This document shows positions 34,383 to 42,889 of a DNA stretch of 64,000 bases, piece after piece. A program made the position numbers and the translations under genes. The stretch's first letter is position 1. The number at the start of each line of letters is the position of its first letter. The stretch is from NCBI GenBank assembly GCA_900752435.1, contig CAADVD010000043.1, forward strand, positions 25,956 to 89,955, written 5' to 3'. The DNA comes from Oscillospiraceae bacterium (lineage in GTDB: Bacteria; Bacillota; Clostridia; Oscillospirales; Ruminococcaceae). The notes below the pieces were generated by a model. It worked only from the letters and a program-made list of their open reading frames with translations, made no database searches and was not told the DNA's origin.

Positions 34383-34844
34383 CTAATAAATGGAATAGGG
34401 ATCGAGTTCTATATTGCATACTTCTGCAAATCCCATTTCTTGGCTGACCTTTGCAGAAGTATGCAAATCGAAATCCGATAGTCCATTGACAATGAAAACC
34501 AGCAAAACAAGAAAGGCGATGATGAGCGCCACAATGGTGACCATGACAGCGATGATACAGCCTTTGCCCTTCTTTTGAGGTTCGGGTGAATTGGCAGAAT
34601 CCGGTGTGTTCCAATCAGAAACATGGCGGTTTTCATCCACATCCGGCGAACCTTGAGCGGCATACTCGTTGTCGTAGTGGGTAGAAAAATCATCCGGTGT
34701 AGGTGCGGAGCTTGATTGGGGTGTTGGGGCAGAGGGAGTAGTCAACGGTTGTGCGGAATCATCAGTGGTAAGGGAAGGTGCAGGTGTTCCGCAGTGGTGA
34801 CAGAATTTTCCTTCAAATTCGATGCCGCAGTTTGAGCATTTCAT
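34383..34844 (-). CDS. zinc-ribbon membrane protein
   Basis: 153 residues. The N-terminal zinc ribbon is MKCSNCGIEFEGKFCHHCG; then a Ser/Thr/Pro-rich linker (about 25-100), one hydrophobic helix (CIIAVMVTIVALIIAFLVLL), and a short polar end. The function is unknown. ATG 34844 has AAGGAGA upstream; the frame is open further but without a site. Has its own promoter and terminator. Confidence 0.82.
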   Translation of the reverse strand: MKCSNCGIEFEGKFCHHCGTPAPSLTTDDSAQPLTTPSAPTPQSSSAPTPDDFSTHYDNEYAAQGSPDVDENRHVSDWNTPDSANSPEPQKKGKGCIIAVMVTIVALIIAFLVLLVFIVNGLSDFDLHTSAKVSQEMGFAEVCNIELDPYSIY

Positions 34845-34893
34845 GATGAGGTCTCCTTGTGTTTTGGGCTGTGTTTCAATGGCTTTACTCAAA

Positions 34894-34922
34894 AGTATAC
34901 AGTAGTTTAATTTTACTGTCAA
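34894..34922 (-). promoter_or_regulatory. promoter of the zinc-ribbon gene
   Basis: Minus strand TTGACA (34917-34922), a 17-nt spacer, TATACT (34894-34899). Confidence 0.85.
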
Positions 34923-34971
34923 GAAACAGGCCGATGATTCAAAGCTCTTTTATGAGGACAATTGACAGAAA

Positions 34972-35002
34972 GAAAAAGACGGGCGTTCCGCCCGTCTTTT
35001 TC
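34972..35002 (-). terminator. intrinsic terminator downstream of the Amt-PII gene
   Basis: A perfect 14-bp stem GAAAAAGACGGGCG / CGCCCGTCTTTTTC with a 3-nt loop. It is T-rich on the exit side in the minus direction. Confidence 0.92.
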
Positions 35003-35067
35003 CATAGAGGTTATTTATGTAAATTGTTGAGGTTAGCAAATAAAGATTGAACCAATTGCATTGTGGA

Positions 35068-36777
35068 TTAGTCTTCATCCTGCAAAGCGTCGTAGCCTTC
35101 TTCGCCGGTACGAACCTTGATGACGTTTTCCACATCGTAGATGAAGATTTTACCATCACCGATGTGTCCGGTGTACAGAGCCTTTTTAATGGCTTCCACA
35201 ACATCTTCCACAGGAACTTTGCAGACGATGATTTCCACTTTGATTTTCGGCAGCAGGTGAATGTCAACCGGAACACCACGATAGTATTCGGTAGAACCTT
35301 TCTGCATGCCACAGCCAAGAACGTTGGATACCGTGATACCGGTAACGCCAATTTCATTCATCGCTGCTTTCAGCACTTCAAAGCGATTCTGTTTGGCGAC
35401 AACCACAATCTTGGTGATTTTAGCCTCTTCGGTATCGGCAGATTTGGAAATGGTGGTAACTTTCTGTACCGGAATGGCCGCTTCAACCGGAGCCGGCTGA
35501 GCTGTACCAAGTACCTGCGGGATGGAACCAGCCACAACGGAAGGACCCATCGGCATAAAGTCAGCGTAGGAGCTGGCGATACCATGTTCTTCGATATCCA
35601 GACCAGCAATTTCTTCTGCTTCGGATACACGGAGACCCACAGTGTGTTTGATGATTTGGAACACGATGGTCATGGTTACGGCGACCCAAGTGATAACAGC
35701 GACAACGCCGAGCACCTGAACACCGAAGAATTTGAAGCCGCCGCCATAGAAGACGCCGCCGTCTGTTGCAAACAAACCAGTTAAGATGGTACCGGTAGCG
35801 CCGCACAAGCCGTGAACGCCAACTGCACCGACCGGGTCATCCACTTTCAACACTTTATCAATGAATTCGATACCGAAGACCACAACAAAAGCGGCAATCA
35901 AACCGATGAAGAATGCGCCGACTGGAGAAACCATGTCGCATCCGGCGGTGATGGCAACCAAACCAGCCAAAGAGCCGTTGAGCGTCATCGAAACATCCGG
36001 TTTTTTGTAGCGAATCCAAGTGATGATCATAACCGCTACGGTTGCAGTAGCCGCAGCCATGTTGGTGGTAACAAAGATTTTACCAGTGGAAATAAGTGTT
36101 TCGTCACCAGTCATAGAAACGGTGGAGCAGCCGTTGAATCCGAACCATGCAAACCACAGAATGAAGACGCCCAGAGCGCCCAAGGTCAAGCTGTGGCCAG
36201 GGATAGCTTTCGGTTTGCCGTTTTTGTCGTATTTACCAATACGAGGACCAAGAATCAATGCGCCGACGAAAGCGGCAACACCGCCGACCATATGTACAGC
36301 AGTCGAACCAGCAAAGTCATGGAAGCCGAGTTGTGACAACCAGCCGCCGCCCCAAATCCAGTGACCGGAAATCGGGTAAATGACTGCGGAGATAACCGCA
36401 CTGTAGATGCAGTAAGAAATGAACTTGGTTCTTTCCGCCATAGCACCGGAAACGATGGTTGCGGCGGTTGCACAGAACACAGTCTGGAAAATGATGAATG
36501 CGTAAGATGGGTAAGAACCGGAATAATCGCCGCGAATCAGCGGATCAAAACCGCCGATGAGCGCACCGTCACCAGCAAACATGAGACCGAAGCCCAATAC
36601 CCAGAAAACGATGGTGCCGATGGCAAAGTCCATCAAGTTTTTCATAATGATATTACCGGCGTTTTTTGCTCTGGTAAATCCAGTCTCGACCATGGCAAAA
36701 CCGGCTTGCATGAAGAATACCAATAGGGCACCAATCAGGACCCACATGGTATCGACTGACGAATAGATACCTTCCAT
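35068..36777 (-). CDS. ammonium transporter fused to a P-II signalling domain
   Basis: 569 residues. Residues 1 to about 430 form the Amt/Rh channel, starting MEGIYSSVDTMWVLIGALLVF and containing FAWFGFNGCS and the twin-His region around VHMVGGVAAFVGA and GVHGLCGATG. After a linker, residues about 455-569 are a complete P-II protein: the T-loop includes TEYYRGVPVDIH with the usual modified-Tyr position, and the C-loop is GHIGDGKIFIYDVENV. Normally GlnK is a separate trimer that plugs Amt; here it is covalently attached. ATG 36777 with AAGGAG. Lies downstream of glnN on the same strand. Confidence 0.93.
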   Translation of the reverse strand: MEGIYSSVDTMWVLIGALLVFFMQAGFAMVETGFTRAKNAGNIIMKNLMDFAIGTIVFWVLGFGLMFAGDGALIGGFDPLIRGDYSGSYPSYAFIIFQTVFCATAATIVSGAMAERTKFISYCIYSAVISAVIYPISGHWIWGGGWLSQLGFHDFAGSTAVHMVGGVAAFVGALILGPRIGKYDKNGKPKAIPGHSLTLGALGVFILWFAWFGFNGCSTVSMTGDETLISTGKIFVTTNMAAATATVAVMIITWIRYKKPDVSMTLNGSLAGLVAITAGCDMVSPVGAFFIGLIAAFVVVFGIEFIDKVLKVDDPVGAVGVHGLCGATGTILTGLFATDGGVFYGGGFKFFGVQVLGVVAVITWVAVTMTIVFQIIKHTVGLRVSEAEEIAGLDIEEHGIASSYADFMPMGPSVVAGSIPQVLGTAQPAPVEAAIPVQKVTTISKSADTEEAKITKIVVVAKQNRFEVLKAAMNEIGVTGITVSNVLGCGMQKGSTEYYRGVPVDIHLLPKIKVEIIVCKVPVEDVVEAIKKALYTGHIGDGKIFIYDVENVIKVRTGEEGYDALQDED

Positions 36778-36888
36778 AATAGAACTCCTTCCCCGTACCA
36801 AAAAAATTTTGTTTGTAACAACATCTTTTTAAGCATAACCTCCCGCTCAAAAACATGCTTGTCGGTGTACGGAACCGGCTGGTGTTGA

Positions 36889-36949
36889 ATATTTGCAAAA
36901 AAGTGCACATCATCCGATTTGAATGATGTGCACCTCGTTGTGCAAATAT
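36889..36949 (-). terminator. nested hairpin with U-run between glnN and the Amt-PII gene
   Basis: Inner stem GTGCACATCAT/ATGATGTGCAC (36903-36913, 36923-36933), then TTTTTT on the minus strand. An outer 9-bp stem TGCAAATAT/ATATTTGCA encloses it. It is the simplest terminator for glnN, but a TTGAGG-17-CATATT promoter-like sequence (36945-36973) ends right before it, so it may also be an amt attenuator. Confidence 0.75.
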
Positions 36950-36992
36950 GAACTTTATCTTGACACTCCTCAAGTGGTATCAACAAGAACAA

Positions 36993-39077
36993 TTAGACGC
37001 TGAACAGCATATCGCCATAGGTTGGGAACGGCCAGTATTCGCTGGAGGTCAGTGCTTCCACTTGATCCGCAACAGCACGAACATCAGCCATCGCAGTAAG
37101 AATGTTGTCTTTGTAGTAAACGCCTTCTGCGGTCACGTCGTCGGTTGGTGCTTTGGCAACCGCTTCGTCGAGCGCTTCCACTTTTGCGTACAGCTGAGCG
37201 GACAAATCGGACAATTTCGCAATCAAAGCGGTATCAGCATCCACATTGATGGAGTCGGACAGTGCTTTCTTCGCGTTTGCACCGGCGCTCAAGTCGCTGG
37301 TGTAGGAGAGAACAGCCGGCAGAATCTGCTGTTTGGCCATGTCGAGCATGGTTAACGCTTCGATATGTAACACTTTGCAGTAGTTTTCCATCAGGATTTC
37401 ATATCTGGAGCGCATTTCAGCTTCCGTAAACACTTTGTATTTGGTAAACAATTGGATGTTCTTTTCTGCGATGAAGGACGGGAGTGCATCCACGGTGGTC
37501 TTCATGTTCAGCAAGCCGCGTTTTTCCGCTTCAATTGGCCATGCATCGGAATAACCGTCGCCGTTGAAAATGATGCGTTTGTGTTCTCTGATGGTGGTTT
37601 TGATGATGTCGTTGAGAGCAGCTTGGAAGTCATCCGCTTTTTCCAAAATGTCAGCAAATTGGCTCAGCGCTTCGGCAACGATGGTGTTCAAAACAATGTT
37701 CGGGCCTGCGATGGACAGGGTAGAACCCAGCATACGAAATTCAAATTTGTTGCCGGTGAACGCAAACGGAGAAGTACGGTTACGATCCGTGGTATCTTTC
37801 ACGAAGTCTGGCAGAACGTGAACGCCGATTTCCATTTTCTGAGCTGGTTTGCCGTCGTAAGCAACGCCGGTATCGATAGCTTCGAGGATTTCAGTCAGTT
37901 CATCGCCCAAGAACATGGAGATGATGGCCGGCGGTGCTTCGTTTGCACCCAGACGGTGATCGTTTCCAGCACTGGCAACGGAAACACGGAGCAGATCCTG
38001 ATATTCGTCAACCGCTTTGATAACTGCGGAGAGGAAGAGGAGGAACTGCGCGTTGTCCTGCGGCGTTTTGCCTGGATCGAGGAGGTTTACACCTGTGTTG
38101 GTGGAAATCGACCAGTTGTTGTGTTTACCGGAACCGTTGATGCCGTCGAACGGTTTTTCATGCAGCAGGCAAGCCAGATTGTGTTTTCTTGCTACTTTTT
38201 TCATCACTTCCATGGTCAGCTGGTTGTGGTCGGAAGCGATGTTGGTAGTGCTGAAAATCGGAGCCAGCTCATGCTGAGACGGAGCAACTTCGTTGTGTTT
38301 GGTTTTGGCGAGGATGCCCAGTTTCCAAAGCTCTTCGTCCAAATCCTTCATGTAAGCGGCAACTCTCGGTTTGATGGCGCCGAAGTAGTGGTCTTCGAGT
38401 TCCTGACCTTTTGGAGCGTTTGCGCCAAACAAGGTTCTGCCGCAGAAAATCAAGTCTTTTCTCTGGTTGTACAGGTCGCGGTCGATGAGGAAGTATTCCT
38501 GTTCCGGACCGACGGTGGTGGTGACGCTGGTAGCATCGGAGCCAAACAGCTTCAGCACACGCAATGCCTGATCGTTGATGACTTCCATAGAACGCAGAAG
38601 CGGCGTTTTCTTATCGAGCACTTCGCCGCTGTAAGAACAGAACGCAGTCGGAATGCAGAGCGTACCTTCTTTGATGAACGCATAGGAGGTCGGGTCCCAA
38701 GCGGTGTAGCCTCTCGCTTCAAAGGTAGCGCGCAGGCCGCCGGACGGGAAGCTGGAAGCATCCGGTTCGCCCTTGATGAGCTCTTTTCCGGAGAATTCCA
38801 TGATGACGCTTCCGTCTTTCATCGGAGAGATGAAGCTGTCGTGTTTTTCAGCGGTGATACCGGTCATCGGCTGGAACCAGTGGGTGAAGTGGGTCACGCC
38901 TTTTTCAATCGCCCAATCCTTCATCGCATGGGCAACCACGTTTGCCACGCTGATGTCAAGTGGCTTGCCATCTTTGATGGTTTGCTTCAATGCTTTGTAG
39001 GTATTCTTCGGTAATTTTTCACGCATGACTGCATCGTTAAATACCATGCTTCCAAAAATTTCTGAAACATTGCTCAT
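36993..39077 (-). CDS. glnN: glutamine synthetase type III
   Basis: Makes glutamine from glutamate, ammonia and ATP. The 694-residue length marks it as the large GSIII (GlnN) type found in Bacteroidetes, cyanobacteria and Clostridia. Features include THWFQPMTGITAEKHDSF, the region GPEQEYFLID, and HKRIIFNGDGYSD near the end. The frame runs 9 codons further upstream, but ATG 39077 with GGGGG before it gives the normal start MSNVSEIFG. Expressed from a consensus promoter through an early hairpin (see 39153-39198). Confidence 0.95.
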   Translation of the reverse strand: MSNVSEIFGSMVFNDAVMREKLPKNTYKALKQTIKDGKPLDISVANVVAHAMKDWAIEKGVTHFTHWFQPMTGITAEKHDSFISPMKDGSVIMEFSGKELIKGEPDASSFPSGGLRATFEARGYTAWDPTSYAFIKEGTLCIPTAFCSYSGEVLDKKTPLLRSMEVINDQALRVLKLFGSDATSVTTTVGPEQEYFLIDRDLYNQRKDLIFCGRTLFGANAPKGQELEDHYFGAIKPRVAAYMKDLDEELWKLGILAKTKHNEVAPSQHELAPIFSTTNIASDHNQLTMEVMKKVARKHNLACLLHEKPFDGINGSGKHNNWSISTNTGVNLLDPGKTPQDNAQFLLFLSAVIKAVDEYQDLLRVSVASAGNDHRLGANEAPPAIISMFLGDELTEILEAIDTGVAYDGKPAQKMEIGVHVLPDFVKDTTDRNRTSPFAFTGNKFEFRMLGSTLSIAGPNIVLNTIVAEALSQFADILEKADDFQAALNDIIKTTIREHKRIIFNGDGYSDAWPIEAEKRGLLNMKTTVDALPSFIAEKNIQLFTKYKVFTEAEMRSRYEILMENYCKVLHIEALTMLDMAKQQILPAVLSYTSDLSAGANAKKALSDSINVDADTALIAKLSDLSAQLYAKVEALDEAVAKAPTDDVTAEGVYYKDNILTAMADVRAVADQVEALTSSEYWPFPTYGDMLFSV

Positions 39078-39152
39078 TTGTAAAACCCCCATTTTCTGTT
39101 GCACAGCCGCAGCATGTTCTTTTCCTATAAGAATATGTATGCTGACTGCAAT

Positions 39153-39198
39153 AAAAAAAGACGCTGTGGAATCCTTTTCTGAAATCCACAGCGTCTTT
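39153..39198 (-). terminator. early terminator/attenuator in the glnN leader
   Basis: A perfect 14-bp stem AAAGACGCTGTGGA/TCCACAGCGTCTTT (39185-39198 with 39157-39170 on the plus strand), followed by seven U on the minus-strand RNA. It begins about 9 nt after the predicted start site and lies between promoter and glnN, so reading glnN needs readthrough. Confidence 0.8.
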
Positions 39199-39213
39199 GC
39201 TGTCTATGGCCTT

Positions 39214-39242
39214 AGTATACGCCAACAAAAACCATTTGTCAA
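39214..39242 (-). promoter_or_regulatory. glnN promoter
   Basis: Minus strand TTGACA (39237-39242), a 17-nt spacer, TATACT (39214-39219). Confidence 0.9.
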
Positions 39243-39363
39243 CAATTTATTTTTATTTTGCAGGAATTTATTAATGACTTGCAAAATTAGCGCGGTTTCT
39301 TCGTTTAAAATTAAGCAGTTTGTATAAATTGTGAAATATACATGCATTACCCATTCAAATTGC

Positions 39364-39392
39364 TTGACAGAAAGTTTGAAATACTATATAAT
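39364..39392 (+). promoter_or_regulatory. promoter of the glutamate synthase cluster
   Basis: TTGACA 39364-39369, a 17-nt spacer, TATAAT 39387-39392: perfect consensus. Confidence 0.92.
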
Positions 39393-39405
39393 ATGACAAG
39401 TGAAC

Positions 39406-39489
39406 AAAGGTGTTCATCAAAAGAGTGTGGCTGTTTCACCGGTATTTGCGTGGGCGATACGCTTTTGATGAACACCTTTCTTTTATTTT
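39406..39489 (+). terminator. early terminator-like hairpin in the glt leader
   Basis: A perfect 18-bp stem AAAGGTGTTCATCAAAAG (39406-39423) / CTTTTGATGAACACCTTT (39462-39479), then CTTTTATTTT. The 38-nt apical region can form its own small stem around 39442-39461. It starts about 7 nt after the predicted start site and 240 nt before the first gene. Confidence 0.8.
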
Positions 39490-39571
39490 CTGTTTGGCTG
39501 GGCGAAGCCGGACAGCCGCAAAAGCCATCTTGGGACGGCCTTGCGGGCGAAACTTGTAGAAATATGAAAAA

Positions 39572-39644
39572 AAGAAATGCCGAATAACAGGCCGCCTACA
39601 TTATATATACATAATGATACAGGTGTTGGCCGTCGGAATTTCTT
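39572..39644 (+). ncRNA. structured element in the glt leader
   Basis: An outer stem AAGAAATGCCGA/TCGGAATTTCTT (11 of 12 paired, 39572-39583 with 39633-39644) encloses AACA/TGTT, CCT/AGG and a terminal hairpin CATTAT-ATATAC-ATAATG (39599-39616). No U-run follows. It does not match a riboswitch class I recognise; it may be a regulatory fold. Confidence 0.5.
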
Positions 39645-39718
39645 CTTTGGGATGAAGTGGTTTTGGTCATGATTCACAAGGCGTTTCTTTTCATAAGAAT
39701 CTTAGGGAGGACATTATT

Positions 39719-40813
39719 ATGCTTAGAGAGGGAAGTAAAGACGATTTGAGAATACCTTCGGGTTGTGCGATTTCCGGTATTTTCTCCAAATCCGGCAAGA
39801 GGATTGACGGTTCATCCATCATCAAATCCATTGCCACCATGCACGACCGCTCCAATGGGCTGGGCGGCGGATTTGCAGGATACGGCATTTATCCGGAATA
39901 CAAGGATTATTATGCATTTCATATTTTTTATGACAACCATGAAGCAAAGGATGTCTGCGAAAAGTTTTTGGAACGGCATTTTGACATCATCAACCTTTCC
40001 AAAATCCCAACCAGACGCCATCCAAAAATTACAAATGAACCGCTGATTTGGCGTTATTTTGTACAGCCGCTCCAGATTAAGCTGGATGCGAGCCAGTTGG
40101 CGGAAGACGAATTCACTAGCCGCGCTGTTATCAACGTAAACACCAACATTGAGGGTGCTTATATTTTCTCCAGCGGCAAGAACATGGGCGTGTTCAAAGC
40201 GGTTGGTTACCCAGAAGATGTCGGCGAGTTCTACAAGCTCGAAGATTATCAGGGATACTGCTGGACGGCACACGGCCGTTATCCGACCAATACGCCGGGC
40301 TGGTGGGGCGGCGCTCACCCGTTTGATATGATGGGTATGTCCATCGTCCACAACGGGGAGATTTCTTCTTACGACGCCAACCGCCGCTACATTGAAATGT
40401 TCGGCTACAAATGCAATCTGTTGACCGATACCGAGGTCATTACCTATATTTTCGACTTCTTGGTTCGCAAACACGGCCTGAGCTTGGAAGAAGCGGCGGA
40501 CGTCATTGCCGCTCCGTTCTGGCAGACCATTGACGCGATGCCAAAGAAGGATAAGGAGCGCTACACTTACCTTCGCGATGCGTTTTCCAGCCTGCTCATC
40601 ACCGGGCCGTTCTCCATTCTGCTCGGCTTCCCGGGCGGCATGATGGCACTCAACGACCGTCTCAAACTCAGAAGCATGGTCATTGGTGAAAAAGACGATA
40701 TGGTTTATGTGGCCAGTGAAGAATGCGCCATCCGCATCATCGAGCCGACGCTCGACAAGATCTGGTCTCCGAAAGGCGGCGAACCGGTCATTGTTCGTCT
40801 CAACGACAAATAG
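39719..40813 (+). CDS. glutamate synthase glutamine-amidotransferase subunit (class II)
   Basis: 364 residues corresponding to the N-terminal GAT domain of GltB, made here as a separate protein as in archaea. It releases ammonia from glutamine. The Ntn nucleophile is probably Cys16 (GCAISGIF), after a short propeptide. Further family motifs are HGRYPTNTPGWWGGAHPF and VHNGEISSYDANR. GGGAGG precedes the ATG. First gene of a five-gene split glutamate synthase operon, behind a long structured leader. Confidence 0.9.
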   Translation: MLREGSKDDLRIPSGCAISGIFSKSGKRIDGSSIIKSIATMHDRSNGLGGGFAGYGIYPEYKDYYAFHIFYDNHEAKDVCEKFLERHFDIINLSKIPTRRHPKITNEPLIWRYFVQPLQIKLDASQLAEDEFTSRAVINVNTNIEGAYIFSSGKNMGVFKAVGYPEDVGEFYKLEDYQGYCWTAHGRYPTNTPGWWGGAHPFDMMGMSIVHNGEISSYDANRRYIEMFGYKCNLLTDTEVITYIFDFLVRKHGLSLEEAADVIAAPFWQTIDAMPKKDKERYTYLRDAFSSLLITGPFSILLGFPGGMMALNDRLKLRSMVIGEKDDMVYVASEECAIRIIEPTLDKIWSPKGGEPVIVRLNDK

Positions 40814-40881
40814 GAAACTGGAACAGGTGGTTGTAAGCCGGGCGGCTTGACCGCAGACATGGAAGAAAGGATCGAGAATCT

Positions 40882-42387
40882 ATGCCAATCAATTACATAT
40901 ATCCTGATTACGAAGTAGTCAGAAATACCGATCGCTGCATTGCCTGCCGCGTTTGTGAACGGCAGTGTGCGAACGAAGTGCACAAATACGACGAGAAACG
41001 TCAGGCCATGGTAGCCGACGAAACCAAATGCGTCAACTGCCACCGCTGTGTTTCCCTCTGCCCGACCAGAGCGCTGAAAATAGTCAAAACCGACCACACC
41101 TTTAAGATCAACGGCAACTGGTCGGCTGACAACATCAACGAAGTGTACCGTCAGGCCGGTTCCGGCGGCGTGCTGCTCTCCAGCATGGGCAACCCGGAAA
41201 AACTGCCGACCTACTGGGACAGAATCTTAATCAACGCGTCGCAGGTAACCAACCCCTCCATCGACCCGCTGCGTGAACCGATGGAAACCAAAGTGTTCCT
41301 CGGCAAAAAACCGGATCGCATCGAACGCGACGAAGACGGCAACCTCATCACCAAGCTTCCGCCGAGACTGGAACTGTCCGTTCCGATTATGTTCTCCGCG
41401 ATGAGCTATGGTTCCATCAGCTACAATGCACATGCAAGCTTGGCCAGAGCGGCCAAAGAGCTGGGCATTTACTACAACACCGGTGAGGGCGGTCTGCACG
41501 AAGACTTCTACGCTTACGGCGAAAACACCATCGTACAGGTAGCGTCCGGACGTTTCGGCGTACACAAAGATTACCTCGAAGCAGGCGCGGCCGTGGAAAT
41601 CAAAATCGGCCAGGGCGCAAAACCGGGCATCGGCGGTCACTTGCCGGGCAAAAAGATTGTGGGCGACGTATCCAGAACGCGTATGATTCCGGAAGGCTCG
41701 GATGCCATTTCACCGGCACCGCACCACGACATCTACTCCATCGAAGACTTGCGTCAGCTTGTTTATTCGCTGAAAGAAGCGACCAACTACAAAAAACCGG
41801 TTATCGTTAAAATCGCGGCGGTGCACAACGTGGCGGCCATCGCCAGCGGTATCGCCAGAAGCGGTGCCGATATCATCGCCATCGACGGTTTCCGCGGCGG
41901 TACCGGCGCGGCTCCGACCCGTATCCGCAACTCGGTCGGTATTCCGATTGAATTGGCATTGGCGGCAGTGGATTCCCGTCTGCGTGACGAGGGCATCCGC
42001 GGCAACGTCTCCATCGTAGTCGGCGGCAGTATCCACAACAGCGCGGATGTGGTCAAAGCGATTGCACTTGGCGCAGACGCGTGCTACATCGGTACGAGCG
42101 CACTGTTGGCGTTGGGCTGCCATCTGTGCCGAAGCTGTCAGGAAGGCAAGTGCAACTGGGGTATTGCGACCCAGCGTCCGGATCTCGTCAAACGCTTGAA
42201 TCCGGATATCGGTTCTCAGCGCCTGATCAATTTGGTCACCGCTTGGGAACATGAAATCAAAGAAATGATGGGCGGTATGGGCATCAACTCCATCGAGAGC
42301 CTCAAGGGCAACCGTTTGATGCTCCGCGGCGTTGGCTTAACGGAAAAAGAGCTCGAAATTTTGGGTATCAAACACGCCGGCGAATAA
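40882..42387 (+). CDS. glutamate synthase central/FMN subunit with ferredoxin domain (archaeal type)
   Basis: 501 residues. An N-terminal two-cluster ferredoxin module (C-x2-C-x2-C-x3-C twice, about residues 12-65) is fused to the FMN-binding glutamate synthase barrel: MFSAMSYGSIS, NTGEGGLHEDFYAYG, QGAKPGIGGHLPG and GGTGAAPTRIRN. The [3Fe-4S]-type cysteines are in CHLCRSCQEGKC. It makes glutamate from 2-oxoglutarate and ammonia using electrons passed through its clusters. Starts 68 bp after the amidotransferase gene. Confidence 0.94.
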   Translation: MPINYIYPDYEVVRNTDRCIACRVCERQCANEVHKYDEKRQAMVADETKCVNCHRCVSLCPTRALKIVKTDHTFKINGNWSADNINEVYRQAGSGGVLLSSMGNPEKLPTYWDRILINASQVTNPSIDPLREPMETKVFLGKKPDRIERDEDGNLITKLPPRLELSVPIMFSAMSYGSISYNAHASLARAAKELGIYYNTGEGGLHEDFYAYGENTIVQVASGRFGVHKDYLEAGAAVEIKIGQGAKPGIGGHLPGKKIVGDVSRTRMIPEGSDAISPAPHHDIYSIEDLRQLVYSLKEATNYKKPVIVKIAAVHNVAAIASGIARSGADIIAIDGFRGGTGAAPTRIRNSVGIPIELALAAVDSRLRDEGIRGNVSIVVGGSIHNSADVVKAIALGADACYIGTSALLALGCHLCRSCQEGKCNWGIATQRPDLVKRLNPDIGSQRLINLVTAWEHEIKEMMGGMGINSIESLKGNRLMLRGVGLTEKELEILGIKHAGE

Positions 42388-42445
42388 GTGCATCCATGAC
42401 GGAAATTGTGAGCCTTTGCGGCTGAATTTTGGGAGGAGAACCATC

Positions 42446-42877
42446 TTGAAACGGATTTATGTAAATGAAAAATGGTGCTTGGGCTGCCATCTTTGTGAAT
42501 ATTACTGCGCCTTTGCCAATTCCGGCGAATCCGATATGATCAACGCGCTCAAGGGCGTGAAAATCAATCCGCGCATCAAAATTGAAGAGCAGGATTCCAT
42601 CAGTTTTGCGGTGTCCTGCCGTCACTGCAACGAGCCGCTCTGCGTGAAGAGCTGCATCACCGGTGCGTTGACCATCGAAGACGGCGTGGTTTCGTTCAAT
42701 CAGGATAAATGCGTAGGCTGCTTTACCTGCATTATGGCATGTCCGTACGGCGCGATTATGCCGGCTGACGACCACAGCGTGGTTCAAAAATGTGAGCTTT
42801 GCACAAAAAATGCAAACGGTTCACCGGCATGCGTGGCCGGCTGTCCGAACCAGGCCATTGTATTTGAAGAGAGATAG
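42446..42877 (+). CDS. 4Fe-4S dicluster electron-transfer subunit
   Basis: 143 residues of the HycB/CooF-like ferredoxin type with four Cys groups: WCLGCHLCEYYC, CRHCNEPLCVKSC, KCVGCFTCIMAC and CELC...C. It probably carries electrons between the FAD oxidoreductase encoded next and the GltS core. The start is a TTG with GGGAGGAG 7-8 nt before it; the frame upstream has no site. Confidence 0.9.
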   Translation: MKRIYVNEKWCLGCHLCEYYCAFANSGESDMINALKGVKINPRIKIEEQDSISFAVSCRHCNEPLCVKSCITGALTIEDGVVSFNQDKCVGCFTCIMACPYGAIMPADDHSVVQKCELCTKNANGSPACVAGCPNQAIVFEER

Positions 42878-42889
42878 GAGGGAATCGGA

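Larger units (their letters stand above)
39243..39718. other. glnN / glt divergent gap and long glt leader
   Basis: About 480 bp without a gene. It holds the glt promoter (39364-39392), an immediate terminator-like hairpin (39406-39489), and a roughly 230-nt remaining leader with a second folded element (39572-39644) before the glt amidotransferase gene at 39719. Confidence 0.7.

Noticed and set aside
37452..39014. 520-codon plus-strand open frame antisense to glnN
   Set aside because: It mirrors the glnN coding sequence, has no ribosome-binding site, and its composition is that of a codon-position shadow.
39406..39489. Canonical ANTAR target (two hairpins with hexaloops having A1 and G4)
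   Set aside because: I could not find the paired hexaloop stems by eye in the glt, glnN or amt leaders, so ANTAR control is left as inference from context.
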